Shown piece after piece: positions 34,226-42,984 of a stretch of 64,000 nt of DNA. The position numbers and the translations under genes were made by a program. The stretch comes from Streptomyces sp. FIT100 (lineage in GTDB: Bacteria > Actinomycetota > Actinomycetes > Streptomycetales > Streptomycetaceae). The stretch spans positions 3,220,026 through 3,284,025 of the forward strand of contig NZ_CP075715.1 of the NCBI RefSeq assembly GCF_024584805.1, in the 5' to 3' direction. The notes under the pieces are model-generated. The model had not been told where the DNA came from and ran no database searches. It saw only the letters and a list, made by a program, of their open reading frames with translations. Position 1 is the stretch's first letter; every line of letters begins with the position of its first letter.

Positions 34226-35251
34226 CTACGCCGCCGCGTCGAAGCCCGTGTCCCGGGCCATCCGCTTGAGCTCCAGCAGCGCGTGCTTCTCGATCTGGCG
34301 GATGCGCTCGCGCGTCAGCCCGTGCTCCTTGCCGACCTCGGTCAGCGTCCGCTCGCGGCCGTCCTCGATGCCGTACCGCATCCGGATGATCGAGGCCGTC
34401 CGGTGGTCGAGCCTGTCGATCAGGTCGTCGAGCTCCTCGCTGCGCAGCAGCGTCAGCACGGACTGCTCGGGCGACACCGCGGAGGTGTCCTCCAGGAGAT
34501 CGCCGAACTGCGTCTCGCCCTCGTCGTCCACCGACATGTTCAGCGAGACCGGGTCGCGCGCCCAGTCCAGCACGTCGATGATCCGCTCCGGCGTCGAGCC
34601 CAGCTCGGCGGCCACCTCGGCCGGCTCGGGCTCGCGTCCGTGCTCACGGTTGAACTCGCGCTGGACCCGCCGGATCCGGCCCAGCTCCTCCACCAGGTGG
34701 ACGGGCAGGCGGATGGTGCGGGACTGGTCGGCTATGGAGCGGGTGATGGCCTGGCGGATCCACCACGTCGCGTACGTCGAGAACTTGAAGCCCTTCGCGT
34801 AGTCGAACTTCTCCACGGCGCGGACCAGGCCGGCGTTGCCCTCCTGGATCAGGTCCAGCAGGGGAAGCCCGCTGCGCGGATAGCGCCGGGCGACGGCCAC
34901 GACCAGCCGCAGGTTGGACTTGATGAAGACGTCCTTGGCGCGCTCCCCCTCGGCGGCGAGCGCCTCCAGCTCCTCGCGCGTGGCACCGGCGGCGTCACCC
35001 GGACCCGGCGTGGCGACGGCTGATGTCACAGCGCCGTCGAGGATCTGCCGGGCATACACTCCGGCCTCGATGGTCTGGGACAGCTCGACCTCCTTGGCGG
35101 CATCGAGCAGGGGCGTGCGCGCGATCTCGTCGAGATACATGCCGACCAGGTCGCGGTCGGCGATCTCCCCGCCCACGGCGCGAACGCGGCTTGCCCCATC
35201 GGTCCCGGTCCCCTTGGCGGACTGACGACGGGCGACGGCACGGGTTGCCAT
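34226..35251 (-). CDS. hrdD: RNA polymerase sigma factor HrdD (RpoD-like group 2)
   Basis: 341 aa. Region 1.2 (DRDLVGMYLDEIARTPLLDAAKEVELSQ), region 2 (SNLRLVVAVARRYPRSGLPLLDLIQEGNAGLVRAVEKFDYAKGFKFSTYATWWIRQAITRSIADQSRTIRLPVH), region 3 and region 4.2 (LTEVGKEHGLTRERIRQIEKHALLELK) are all intact. The start MATRAVARRQSA and the whole sequence resemble Streptomyces HrdD from memory, with an extra Ala/Gly/Pro insertion near residue 80. ATG 35251 has AAGGGAG 7 nt upstream. A sigma-R-type promoter at 35322-35347 places the mRNA start near 35315, so the upstream in-frame start at 35323 is excluded. Confidence 0.9.
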   Translation of the reverse strand: MATRAVARRQSAKGTGTDGASRVRAVGGEIADRDLVGMYLDEIARTPLLDAAKEVELSQTIEAGVYARQILDGAVTSAVATPGPGDAAGATREELEALAAEGERAKDVFIKSNLRLVVAVARRYPRSGLPLLDLIQEGNAGLVRAVEKFDYAKGFKFSTYATWWIRQAITRSIADQSRTIRLPVHLVEELGRIRRVQREFNREHGREPEPAEVAAELGSTPERIIDVLDWARDPVSLNMSVDDEGETQFGDLLEDTSAVSPEQSVLTLLRSEELDDLIDRLDHRTASIIRMRYGIEDGRERTLTEVGKEHGLTRERIRQIEKHALLELKRMARDTGFDAAA

Positions 35252-35321
35252 GCGTGCTCCCTTGCTGAGTAGGTCGCGACACCCTTCAGAGTCTTCCGGG
35301 TGCCCTGCATCCGAGGGAAAC

Positions 35322-35347
35322 AACGACTGGAAACGGGACAGAATTCC
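35322..35347 (-). promoter_or_regulatory. Sigma-R-type (thiol stress) promoter of hrdD
   Basis: On the minus strand GGAAT (35343-35347), exactly 18 nt, GTT (35322-35324), which is the SigR consensus GGAAT-N18/19-GTT. S. coelicolor hrdD is a known SigR target. The rest of 35252-35562 (311 nt) has no gene that I can support. Confidence 0.7.
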
Positions 35348-35562
35348 CGGGCGATGGAGGTTTTTTGTGATCTTGCAGTATCCTGCGCCGCCGCAGCAGC
35401 GGGGATGCTCGGACGCCGGTCAGCACGCCTGCCGTGACCGCGCCCCGACCCTGAGGACGGCACACCTCGCCTCGAGGTTGCTCGCACTGTCCGTTCTGAT
35501 GGAATTTTTTCCCTATGTCCGGCTGGGTTGCGATGCCCGGCCGGGTTGCACGCGAAACCGGC

Positions 35563-36408
35563 TCAGCCGAACTGGACCGAGCGCTTCGCCAGCCCCATCC
35601 AGAAGCCGTCGATGACACTGCGACCGCCCACCGGATCGCCCTCCGCGGCGCCCAGCGCCACGAAGAGCGGCGCGAAGTGCTCCGTGCGCGGATGGGCCAG
35701 CTTCCCGTCGGGCGCCTTGTGCTCGAAGTCCAGCAGGGCGTCCACATCGGCGGCGGCCAGCGCCCTCTGCCCCCAGTCGTCGAACTCCGCCGACCAGCCG
35801 GGCACGCCGCCGCCCGCATGCCGCAGCGCAGCGAGATTGTGCGTGAAGAAGCCGCTGCCGACGATCAGCACGCCCTCGTCGCGCAGCGGCGCGAGCCTGC
35901 GCCCGATCTCCAGCAGGCACTGCGGGTCGAGCGTGGGCATGGACACCTGGAGGACGGGGATGCCGGCATCCGGGAACATCTCGACGAGCGGCACGTACGC
36001 ACCGTGATCGAGGCCGCGGTCCGGGATGTCCTGTACGGGCATACCGGGGGCGCGCAGCAGCTTCCGCACGGACTCGGCGAGCGCGGGCGCGCCCGGGGCC
36101 TCGTACCGCACCTGGTAGTAGCGCTCGGGGAAGCCCCAGAAGTCGTACACGAGCGGGACGGTCTCGGTCGCCCCGAGCGCGAGGGGGGCCTCCTCCCAGT
36201 GGGCGGAGATCATCAGGATGGCGCGGGGCCGCGGCAGAGCGGCCGACCAGGCGGCGAGCTGCCCGGGCCAGACCGGGTCGTCGGCGAGCGGCGGGGCACC
36301 GTGGGACAGATAGAGGGCGGGCATCCGCTCCCCGTCGACGGCCCACCCCCGGCCGACGGCCCGCTCCTCGACCTCCTCGCTGACGGCCGGAACGTTCACA
36401 GCATCCAT
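35563..36408 (-). CDS. LigB/DODA-type extradiol ring-cleavage dioxygenase
   Basis: 281 aa. The class III extradiol dioxygenase family (DODA/YgiD-like) is shown by the metal His in YLSHGAPPL, ISAHWEEAP, LDHGAYVPL and SGFFTHNL. The family opens catechol-type rings such as DOPA, using Fe or Zn. ATG 36408 has GGGGAGG 6 nt upstream. It is divergent from a MarR gene, with a perfect 9-bp-arm palindrome between them. Confidence 0.88.
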   Translation of the reverse strand: MDAVNVPAVSEEVEERAVGRGWAVDGERMPALYLSHGAPPLADDPVWPGQLAAWSAALPRPRAILMISAHWEEAPLALGATETVPLVYDFWGFPERYYQVRYEAPGAPALAESVRKLLRAPGMPVQDIPDRGLDHGAYVPLVEMFPDAGIPVLQVSMPTLDPQCLLEIGRRLAPLRDEGVLIVGSGFFTHNLAALRHAGGGVPGWSAEFDDWGQRALAAADVDALLDFEHKAPDGKLAHPRTEHFAPLFVALGAAEGDPVGGRSVIDGFWMGLAKRSVQFG

Positions 36409-36456
36409 GACAGCCTCCCCGGGCGCGCACGCTTGGGTCCAGGACCCGACCCACGC

Positions 36457-36476
36457 GAACTTGAACTTTCAAGTTC
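36457..36476. promoter_or_regulatory. MarR-type operator (two copies)
   Basis: Perfect palindrome GAACTTGAA-CT-TTCAAGTTC, midway between the dioxygenase and MarR start codons. A second, imperfect copy TTGTTCAA-CT-TTCAAGAA lies at 36503-36520, just before the MarR start at 36541, with the same CT centre. Confidence 0.65.
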
Positions 36477-36540
36477 ATGCTCCCGCAAAGGCTAGGGCAA
36501 AATTGTTCAACTTTCAAGAATGGGCTCGTACAGTGGCCCC

Positions 36541-37068
36541 ATGACGACGGCATCCAACGCGGGCGGACCCGGACCGGGCGGCCCCGAACCCCGCTGGCTC
36601 AGCGACGAGGAACAGCGCGTGTGGCGTTCCTACCTCCACGCCACCACCCTCCTCGAGGACAGCCTCGACCGCCAGCTCCAGCGCGATGCCGGCATGCCGC
36701 ACATCTACTACGGCCTCCTGGTCCAGCTCGCGGAGGCCCCGCGCCGCCGCCGGCGCATGACCGAGCTGGCCAGGGATGCCAAGATCACCCGATCCCGGCT
36801 CTCGCACGCGATCGCCCGCCTGGAGAAGAACGGCTGGGTGCGCCGCGAGGAGTGCCCCTCCGACAAGCGGGGACAGAACGCCTACCTCACCGACGAGGGG
36901 TACGAGATCCTGCGGAAGGCGGCGCCGGGGCACGTCGCCGCCGTGCGGCAGGCGGTCTTCGACCGGCTCTCGCCGGAACAGGTGCGCCAGCTCGGCGAGA
37001 TCACCCGCATCATGACCGAGAGCCTGGAGCCGGACGGCACCGGCGCGGACCTTCCCTGGCTGCGCTGA
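36541..37068 (+). CDS. MarR-family transcriptional regulator
   Basis: 175 aa. The winged helix is seen as RRRMTELARDAKITRSRLSHAIARLEKNGWVRREECPSDKRGQNAYLTDEGYEIL, with the D-x-R wing motif. Family members dissociate from DNA on binding phenolic ligands. The target is probably the divergent ring-cleavage dioxygenase and itself. The start is ATG 36541 (MTTASN); ATG 36520 lies within the second operator copy. Confidence 0.9.
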   Translation: MTTASNAGGPGPGGPEPRWLSDEEQRVWRSYLHATTLLEDSLDRQLQRDAGMPHIYYGLLVQLAEAPRRRRRMTELARDAKITRSRLSHAIARLEKNGWVRREECPSDKRGQNAYLTDEGYEILRKAAPGHVAAVRQAVFDRLSPEQVRQLGEITRIMTESLEPDGTGADLPWLR

Positions 37069-37093
37069 CACGCCGGCACGGCCGTACACGCAC

Positions 37094-37133
37094 GGGTCCC
37101 CCGCCCGGATCCGACGACCCGGGCGGGGGACCC
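37094..37133. terminator. Bidirectional terminator, MarR / MFS genes
   Basis: Perfect 15-bp arms GGGTCCCCCGCCCGG (37094-37108) and CCGGGCGGGGGACCC (37119-37133), between genes ending at 37068 (plus) and 37160 (minus). Confidence 0.85.
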
Positions 37134-37159
37134 GCTCACCTCAGACGGCCGGTATGGCC

Positions 37160-38731
37160 TCAGTGCGCGACGACCGGGACCTTCACCTCGTCCGCGACGC
37201 CTTCACCGCCGGCCTCGCCGTCGGCCGAGGACGCGATGACCGTCGCGCCCGGACGCCCGGCGTTGATGAAGGTGAACGCGATGGCCGCGGCGGCCGCCAG
37301 GATGCCCACGGCCCACCAGATGGCGCTGGCGTAGCCGTGCACCATGGCCTGGAGCTGGAGCAGCTGCTGCGCCCCGGGCCCGGTGGCACCCGCCGCGTGC
37401 GAGGCGATGTACGACGTGGTGGCGGACGCGGCGATCGTGTTCAGGAGCGCCGTGCCGATCGCGCCGCCGACCTGCTGCGAGGTGTTCACCATCGCGGAGG
37501 CGACACCCGCGTCCCGGGCCTCGACGCCGTGCGTGGCCAGCGACATGGCGGGCATGAACGCCGTACCCATACCGAGGCCGAGCAGCAGCTGCGCGGGCAG
37601 GATCAGGCTGGCGTACGAGGTTCCGACCTCCAGCTGTGTCAGCAGCAGCATGCCCGTCGCGGCGACCAGGAAGCCGGGGCCCATCAGCGCCCGCGCCGGC
37701 ACCCGGGTCATCAGCCGGGCGCCGATCTGGGTGGAGCCCGTGATCATGCCGGCGATCATCGGCAGGAAGGCGAAGCCGGTCCTGACCGGTGAGTACCCCT
37801 TCACGACCTGCAGGTAGTAGGTGAGGAAGAGGAAGAGGCCGAACATCGCGATGATGGCGAGGCCCAGCGAGAGATAGACGCCACCGCGGTTGCGCTCGGT
37901 CAGCACGCGCAGCGGCAGCAGCGGCGAGCGGACCCGGGACTCGGTGAGCACGAAGGCCGCGAGCAGCACCGCGGAGGCGACGAAGAGACCGATCGTCGTG
38001 GTGTCCGACCAGCCGTCGGACTCGGCCCGCGTGAAGCCGTAGACGAGCGCCACGAGGCCGAGGGTGGAGAGGATCACGCCGGGGATGTCGAGCGCGGAGC
38101 GGTTGCGGCCGCCGGCCGGCTCGCGGATCACGAAGTACGCGCCCGCCGCCGCGACGACGGCGAAGGGGACGTTGACGTAGAACGTCCAGCGCCAGTCCAG
38201 GTACTCGGTCAGGAAGCCGCCGAGGATCAGACCGACGGCGCCGCCACCGCCGGCGATCGCACCGTAGATGCCGAACGCCTTCGCCCGCTCCCTGGCGTCG
38301 GTGAACATCACGGCGAGCAGTGAGAGCGCGGCCGGCGCGAGCAGCGCGCCGAAGGCGCCCTGGAGCGCGCGCGAGCCGAGCAGCATGGCCTCGCCGGTCG
38401 CGGCGCCGCCGAGCGCTGACGCGGCGGCGAAGCCGAGCAGACCGACGACGAAGGTCCGCTTGCGGCCCCACAGGTCGGCGATGCGTCCGCCGAAGAGCAG
38501 CAGACCGCCGAAGGCGAGGGCGTACGCGGTGATCACCCACTGGCGGTTGCCGTCCGAGATCCCGAGGTCCTGCTGGGCGGAGGGCAGGGCGATGTTCACG
38601 ATCGTCGCGTCGAGCACGACCATCAGCTGGGCGAGGGCGATGAAGACCAGCGCTTTCCAGCGGCTGGGATCCGGGGCTGCGGCGCCCTGGAGCTGGGTCG
38701 TGTCGGCTGTTTTTGACATGGAGGTAGCCAC
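37160..38731 (-). CDS. MFS multidrug exporter, DHA2/EmrB type
   Basis: 523 aa, about 14 helices. LMVVLDATIVNIALPSAQQDLG, WVITAYALAFGGLLLFGGRIADLWGRKRTF (motif A) and GAIAGGGGAVGLILGGFL (motif C) mark the EmrB/QacA group. It lies 77 nt after the TetR gene in the same direction, so it is likely co-transcribed with and controlled by that repressor. GTG 38731 or ATG 38719 may be the start; neither has a strong ribosome site. Confidence 0.88.
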   Translation of the reverse strand: MATSMSKTADTTQLQGAAAPDPSRWKALVFIALAQLMVVLDATIVNIALPSAQQDLGISDGNRQWVITAYALAFGGLLLFGGRIADLWGRKRTFVVGLLGFAAASALGGAATGEAMLLGSRALQGAFGALLAPAALSLLAVMFTDARERAKAFGIYGAIAGGGGAVGLILGGFLTEYLDWRWTFYVNVPFAVVAAAGAYFVIREPAGGRNRSALDIPGVILSTLGLVALVYGFTRAESDGWSDTTTIGLFVASAVLLAAFVLTESRVRSPLLPLRVLTERNRGGVYLSLGLAIIAMFGLFLFLTYYLQVVKGYSPVRTGFAFLPMIAGMITGSTQIGARLMTRVPARALMGPGFLVAATGMLLLTQLEVGTSYASLILPAQLLLGLGMGTAFMPAMSLATHGVEARDAGVASAMVNTSQQVGGAIGTALLNTIAASATTSYIASHAAGATGPGAQQLLQLQAMVHGYASAIWWAVGILAAAAAIAFTFINAGRPGATVIASSADGEAGGEGVADEVKVPVVAH

Positions 38732-38808
38732 CTAGGGGTTCGTCAAGGCAAAAGGGGTCGTCAGGGGTGGTGCGCCGGGGCGCGCTTGTCAGTGCTGGTT
38801 GCAACGGG

Positions 38809-39465
38809 TCACGGCCGGTGCCGCAGGTCCTCCAGGGTCACGGCCGTGCCCGGGAGTCCGGAGCGCGCGGGCGCCTCCAGCCCGTCCAGCAGCAGCTGGA
38901 GATGGCGGTGGATGAACCGGTCGAAGTCCAGGCACCCGGTGCCCGGAAGCGGCCGGGTGAGCTGGGAGAGAGCGACCATCAGGTCTCCGACGGCGATGTC
39001 GGTGCGGACCCGGCCCGCCGCCTGAGCACGGTCGATCAGGCCCCGGACGGCCTGTTCGAGCCGGTCGCGCTCGGCGAGCAGATCGGGGTGGTCGTGGTCG
39101 AAGGTGCCGGAGAGCATCGGGCACAGTGCGCCGATCCGCTCGTCCGCCGCCTCGTGCGTGAATCGGCTCAGCGCGGCGAAGGTGTCCGGCTCGGTGGCGG
39201 CCGCCGCCTCCGCGCGCTCCGTCGTCCGCCGCATGACGGAGAGGACGACCTCGTGGACGAGGGCGGTCCGCTCCGGGAAGTTCCGGTAGAGGGTGGCGTT
39301 GCCGACGCCCGCGCGGCGGGCGATCTCGTCGAGCGGGACATCGGGTCCGAGCTCGACGAACATCTCGCGGGCCGCCGCGACGATCCGCTCCCGGTTGCGC
39401 AGGGCGTCGGCCCGCGGCCGGGGCGCGCGGCGCAGTGAGGTGGCGGCGTCGGTGGCGGGGCTCAC
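38809..39465 (-). CDS. TetR-family repressor
   Basis: 218 aa. The N-terminal HTH is NRERIVAAAREMFVELGPDVPLDEIARRAGVGNATLYRNFPERTALVHEV, the classic TetR signature. The C-terminal ligand domain contains DLMVALSQLTRPLPGTGC. The start is GTG 39465 with GGAGGGGAG upstream. A perfect 10-bp-arm palindrome at 39510-39532 in its promoter zone is the likely operator for control of itself and the downstream exporter. Confidence 0.9.
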   Translation of the reverse strand: MSPATDAATSLRRAPRPRADALRNRERIVAAAREMFVELGPDVPLDEIARRAGVGNATLYRNFPERTALVHEVVLSVMRRTTERAEAAAATEPDTFAALSRFTHEAADERIGALCPMLSGTFDHDHPDLLAERDRLEQAVRGLIDRAQAAGRVRTDIAVGDLMVALSQLTRPLPGTGCLDFDRFIHRHLQLLLDGLEAPARSGLPGTAVTLEDLRHRP

Positions 39466-39509
39466 GGCTCCCCTCCCTCTCTCGAAGTACGTCTGCGTCT
39501 CGCCTCCCC

Positions 39510-39532
39510 AACCGGGGAGAAGCTCCCCGGTT
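39510..39532. promoter_or_regulatory. TetR operator candidate
   Basis: AACCGGGGAG-AAG-CTCCCCGGTT, perfect 10-bp arms. A diverged second copy (AACGGGGA...TCCCCGGTT, about 39552-39573) follows. Both lie between the TetR gene and the divergent M6-like protease. Confidence 0.6.
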
Positions 39533-39742
39533 CCAGACGGACACCGGTGCAAACGGGGAAGCGGTCCCCGGTTATTTCGCGCCACCGGGGGAACTTCGTG
39601 TGACCTGTCGCACAACTCCTCGCTCCCCGCCGGATCCCACGATCGGCCCACCCGGCGCGCGCCCTCCCGCCACCCGACCCAGGCTGATCGAACGGAGCGC
39701 AGTCGAGGACCGGCCGGCTGCCGCCGGACCGAAGGCGACCGC

Positions 39743-41014
39743 ATGCAGCACACCCGCCGCCGGATACGGAGATCCGGCACGCTCGGCGCCGCAGCCGTCA
39801 TCGCGTTCGCTGCCCTGACCTCGGCGAGTTCGACCCTCCCGGACACCTCGCGCGCCTCGGCGGGACCGCGGGCGGCCGTCGGCGAGTCGGCGCTCGGCCC
39901 GTGCCGTATCGCCCCCACCGCGGGCGTGCAGATGTCGGAGGGCGTACCCACGCCGACCGGCTACGCGCGCTCGACGGGCGAGATCCGTGCCCTCAACGTC
40001 ATGATCGACTTCCCGGACGCCCAGGGCGAAGGACCGGCGCTCGACCGGTACGCCGAGTTCTTCCCGCAGACCCAGAACTGGTTCGCCACCAGCTCCTACG
40101 GGCGCCTCAGCTACCGCCCCGAGGCCCCGCTCCCGGAGTGGCTGCGGATGCCGCTGCCGTTCGCCGCGTACGGGATAGAGCGTGGCGCGCCCTACGAGCC
40201 GGGCTACCGGCAGCTGGTCCAGGACATCGTGACCGCTGCCGACCACCGGATCGACTTCAGCGCGTACGACCTGGTCAACATCCTGGTCACGCCGAACGCC
40301 GGCCCGTCGGCGCTCGACACCGTGCTGTCCGTGACCTTCTCCGGGAACCACGACGCGCCGTTCGCCGACGGTGTGCCGCTCGCCAACACCTCGTTCGTCT
40401 ACAGCCGCCAGGACGACGGCTCCGGTTCGTACGACGAGACGGGCTTCCGGGTGCTCCCGCACGAGAACGGCCATGTCTTCGGCCTGCCCGACCTCTACAC
40501 GTCGGAGGGCGGCGGCGCGGTCGGCCACTGGGACATCATGTCCGAGGACTGGGGGGCCAACAACGATCTGCTCGGCTGGCACAAGTGGAAGCTCGGCTGG
40601 CTCGACAACGACCAGGTCTCCTGCGCGGCCGCCGCCTCCGGCACGTCGGAGTACGGCCTGACGCCGCTGGCCGTCGAGGGCGGCCCCAAGCTGGTCTTCG
40701 TGCCCATCGCCGCGGACGCCGGCTACGCCGTGGAGGTCCGCACCCGGGACGGCAACGACGAGGCCGTCTGCGAGCCGGGCGTCCTCATCTACCACGTGGA
40801 GACGGGCGTCGACACCGGCCAGGGCCCGGTGCGCGTCGCCGACAGCGACGAGGACAGCGGCGGCTGCACCCGGCGGCCCAACGTCCACGCCGAGCTGTCG
40901 GACGCCCCCTACCGCCCGGGCGAGTCCTTCGCGGACCGGCGGAACAAGATCCAGATCACCGTGGTCTCGGAGAGCGACGACGGGACCTACCGGGTGCGCG
41001 TCACGCGCTCCTGA
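39743..41014 (+). CDS. Secreted M6-like metalloprotease domain protein
   Basis: 423 aa. A signal peptide (RRRIRRSGTLGAAAVIAFAALTSASS) begins the protein. The zinc motif LPHENGHVFGLPDLY (HExxH, about residues 240-244, followed by GLPD) matches the M6/immune-inhibitor-A-like family; WDIMSEDWGANNDLLGWHKWKLGWL follows as in those enzymes. It is likely an exported peptidase of unknown target. Its last 14 nt overlap the end of the convergent acyl-CoA ligase gene. Confidence 0.87.
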   Translation: MQHTRRRIRRSGTLGAAAVIAFAALTSASSTLPDTSRASAGPRAAVGESALGPCRIAPTAGVQMSEGVPTPTGYARSTGEIRALNVMIDFPDAQGEGPALDRYAEFFPQTQNWFATSSYGRLSYRPEAPLPEWLRMPLPFAAYGIERGAPYEPGYRQLVQDIVTAADHRIDFSAYDLVNILVTPNAGPSALDTVLSVTFSGNHDAPFADGVPLANTSFVYSRQDDGSGSYDETGFRVLPHENGHVFGLPDLYTSEGGGAVGHWDIMSEDWGANNDLLGWHKWKLGWLDNDQVSCAAAASGTSEYGLTPLAVEGGPKLVFVPIAADAGYAVEVRTRDGNDEAVCEPGVLIYHVETGVDTGQGPVRVADSDEDSGGCTRRPNVHAELSDAPYRPGESFADRRNKIQITVVSESDDGTYRVRVTRS

Positions 41015-42677
41015 GGCGGACCGCCTCCTGGACCGGCCCCCTGAGCTCCCGCTTGAGGAGCTTCCCGGTGGGATTGCGCGGCAGCGGCTCCTCCCGTACG
41101 ACGACGTGTGCCGGCACCTTGAAGGCGGCGAGGCTCCTGCCCGCATGGGCGCGCAGCTCCTCGGCGGTGACGGCGGCGCCGGGCCGCACCTGGACGACGG
41201 CCGCGACCTCCTCGCCGAGGACGGGGTGCGGGACGCCGAGGACGGCCGCGTCGACGACGTCCGGGTGGTCGTGCAGAACGGCCTCGACCTCGACGCAGTA
41301 CACGTTCTCGCCGCCGCGGATCACCAGGTCCTTGATCCGGTCGACGATCGTGATCCGATCGCCGTCCCGTACGGTCGCGAGGTCGCCTGTCCTGAACCAG
41401 CCGTCCGCCGTGAACGCCGCGGCGGTGGCCTCGGGGTCGCGCCAGTACCCGCGCACCAGCGACTGCCCGCGCAGCCACAGCTCCCCGGCCTCGCCCTCCG
41501 GCAGCGCCCGCCCGGACGGCCCGGCGATCCGCACCTCGGTGGCCGGGGTCGGCCGCCCGACGCTGTCGGGGAAGTCCCGGTACTCGGCGCCGAAGTTCGC
41601 GGTCACACCCCCGCTGGTCTCGGTCAGCCCGTAGCCGTTGCGGGGTTCGATCCGTGTGCCGTAGGCGGCGGTGAGCCGCGCGACGAGGTCCGGCGGGGCG
41701 GCGGCGCCCCCGGTGTTGAGATGCGTCAGGGTGTCCAGCCGTGCCCCGTGGCGTTCGGCGGCGTCGAGCAGCTGGAGCGCGGTGGTGGGCACGCCGGAGT
41801 AGTGGGTCACGCCGTGCTTCTCGATGAGGGCGAGCGCCTTGTCCGCGTCCCACTTGCGCATCAGCACGAGCGTCCCGCCGACGGCCATCACCGAGTACAG
41901 CGTGGTGAAGGCCGCCACGTGGAAGAACGGGAACGTCATCAGGCTGACGGGCGCAGGCCCCCGCCCCGGGACCACCCCGCGTGCGAGCGCCGAGGCCGCG
42001 GCCGTGTAGCGCGGGTTCATCGCCGCCCCGGCCTGCGCGAGCTGTGTGGCGACCGCCCCCTTGGGCCGGCCGGTCGTGCCCGACGTGTAGATGATCGTGG
42101 CGTCGTCCTCGGGCCGTACATGGACGTCGGGCGGCGCGGTGGCCGGGTCCGGGCGGGCCTCGGCCAGGTCCTGGTACCGCACGGTCCCCTCGCCCACGGG
42201 CCCCTCGTGATGGAACACGATCACCGGAACGGACCTCGACCGGGCCCAGGCGGCGACCCTGGGCAGCCGCTCCCCGTCGACGAGCAGCACCCGCGGCTCG
42301 CAGTCGTCGAGCGCGTACGCGAACTCCTCCGCCGTCCACCAGGCGTTCAGCGGCACCGCGACCAGCCCGGCGAGCTGCGCCGCCCAGAACGCGATCTGCC
42401 ACTCCGGGTGATTGCGCATCCCGACGACGGCCCGGTCCCCCGGCCGCAGCCCGTACCTCTCGACGAAGCGCCGCGCGAGCGCGGAGGCGGCCGCGAAGAA
42501 CTCCCCGTACGTGTAGGCCCCGCTCTCCGCCACGAGAAACGGCTGCTCCCCGAACACCCACGTCGCCTCGACGAACTCGCGCAGGGTGCGCGGCCCGGAC
42601 ACGTACGCCCCTTCCTCGACGGCGAAGGGGGCGCCGGGGGCGGTGAGGGAACCTCGGACATCGGCTGAGTGCGGCAC
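41001..42677 (-). CDS. AMP-binding acyl-CoA synthetase / fatty-acid-CoA ligase
   Basis: 558 aa. ANL-superfamily motifs are IIYTSGTTGRPKGAV (A3 P-loop), NGYGLTETSG, GWFRTGDLA, DRIKDLVIRGGENVY (hinge) and NPTGKLLKREL with the catalytic Lys. It activates a carboxylic acid as acyl-AMP, then acyl-CoA. GTG 42677 has AGAAGGG upstream. It lies next to the polyketide cluster but outside its operon and beyond the MITE-like element; a role in starter-unit supply is only a possibility. Confidence 0.88.
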   Translation of the reverse strand: MPHSADVRGSLTAPGAPFAVEEGAYVSGPRTLREFVEATWVFGEQPFLVAESGAYTYGEFFAAASALARRFVERYGLRPGDRAVVGMRNHPEWQIAFWAAQLAGLVAVPLNAWWTAEEFAYALDDCEPRVLLVDGERLPRVAAWARSRSVPVIVFHHEGPVGEGTVRYQDLAEARPDPATAPPDVHVRPEDDATIIYTSGTTGRPKGAVATQLAQAGAAMNPRYTAAASALARGVVPGRGPAPVSLMTFPFFHVAAFTTLYSVMAVGGTLVLMRKWDADKALALIEKHGVTHYSGVPTTALQLLDAAERHGARLDTLTHLNTGGAAAPPDLVARLTAAYGTRIEPRNGYGLTETSGGVTANFGAEYRDFPDSVGRPTPATEVRIAGPSGRALPEGEAGELWLRGQSLVRGYWRDPEATAAAFTADGWFRTGDLATVRDGDRITIVDRIKDLVIRGGENVYCVEVEAVLHDHPDVVDAAVLGVPHPVLGEEVAAVVQVRPGAAVTAEELRAHAGRSLAAFKVPAHVVVREEPLPRNPTGKLLKRELRGPVQEAVRLRSA

Positions 42678-42726
42678 GGGCGCCCTTCTCTCGAAGCTGG
42701 GCCAGGGCCCCTCGTCTGGCTGGGGA

Positions 42727-42924
42727 GTGTCTTCACAGTGGCGTCGTCCGCCCGCAGGGCGGGCCCGGCGGCGTCTGGTGCGTGCGATCGCAAGGCGGAG
42801 GAGGGAGTCCATGCGGTGGGGGCACCTCCCGTGCCCGAAGGGCCACGGGGGCCATAGGCGACCGACGACAACGCAGCGAGCGTGCGTGCCAGGCGTCACC
42901 GGGCAGACGGGACTGTGAAGACAC
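42727..42924. mobile_element. MITE-like element with 13-bp terminal inverted repeats
   Basis: GTGTCTTCACAGT (42727-42739) and ACTGTGAAGACAC (42912-42924) are exact inverted repeats 198 bp apart, flanked on both sides by GA (possible 2-bp target duplication). Inside are a CACGGG/CCCGTG hairpin and no coding frame. The element fills most of the 307-nt gap (42678-42984) at the left edge of the polyketide cluster. It looks like a non-autonomous relic mobilised by an IS transposase. Confidence 0.55.
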
Positions 42925-42984
42925 GACCCAGGGCCTGGTCACCCGCTCGGCTGCGGGCGACGCTATGCGCCGCTCCTGGCACCG

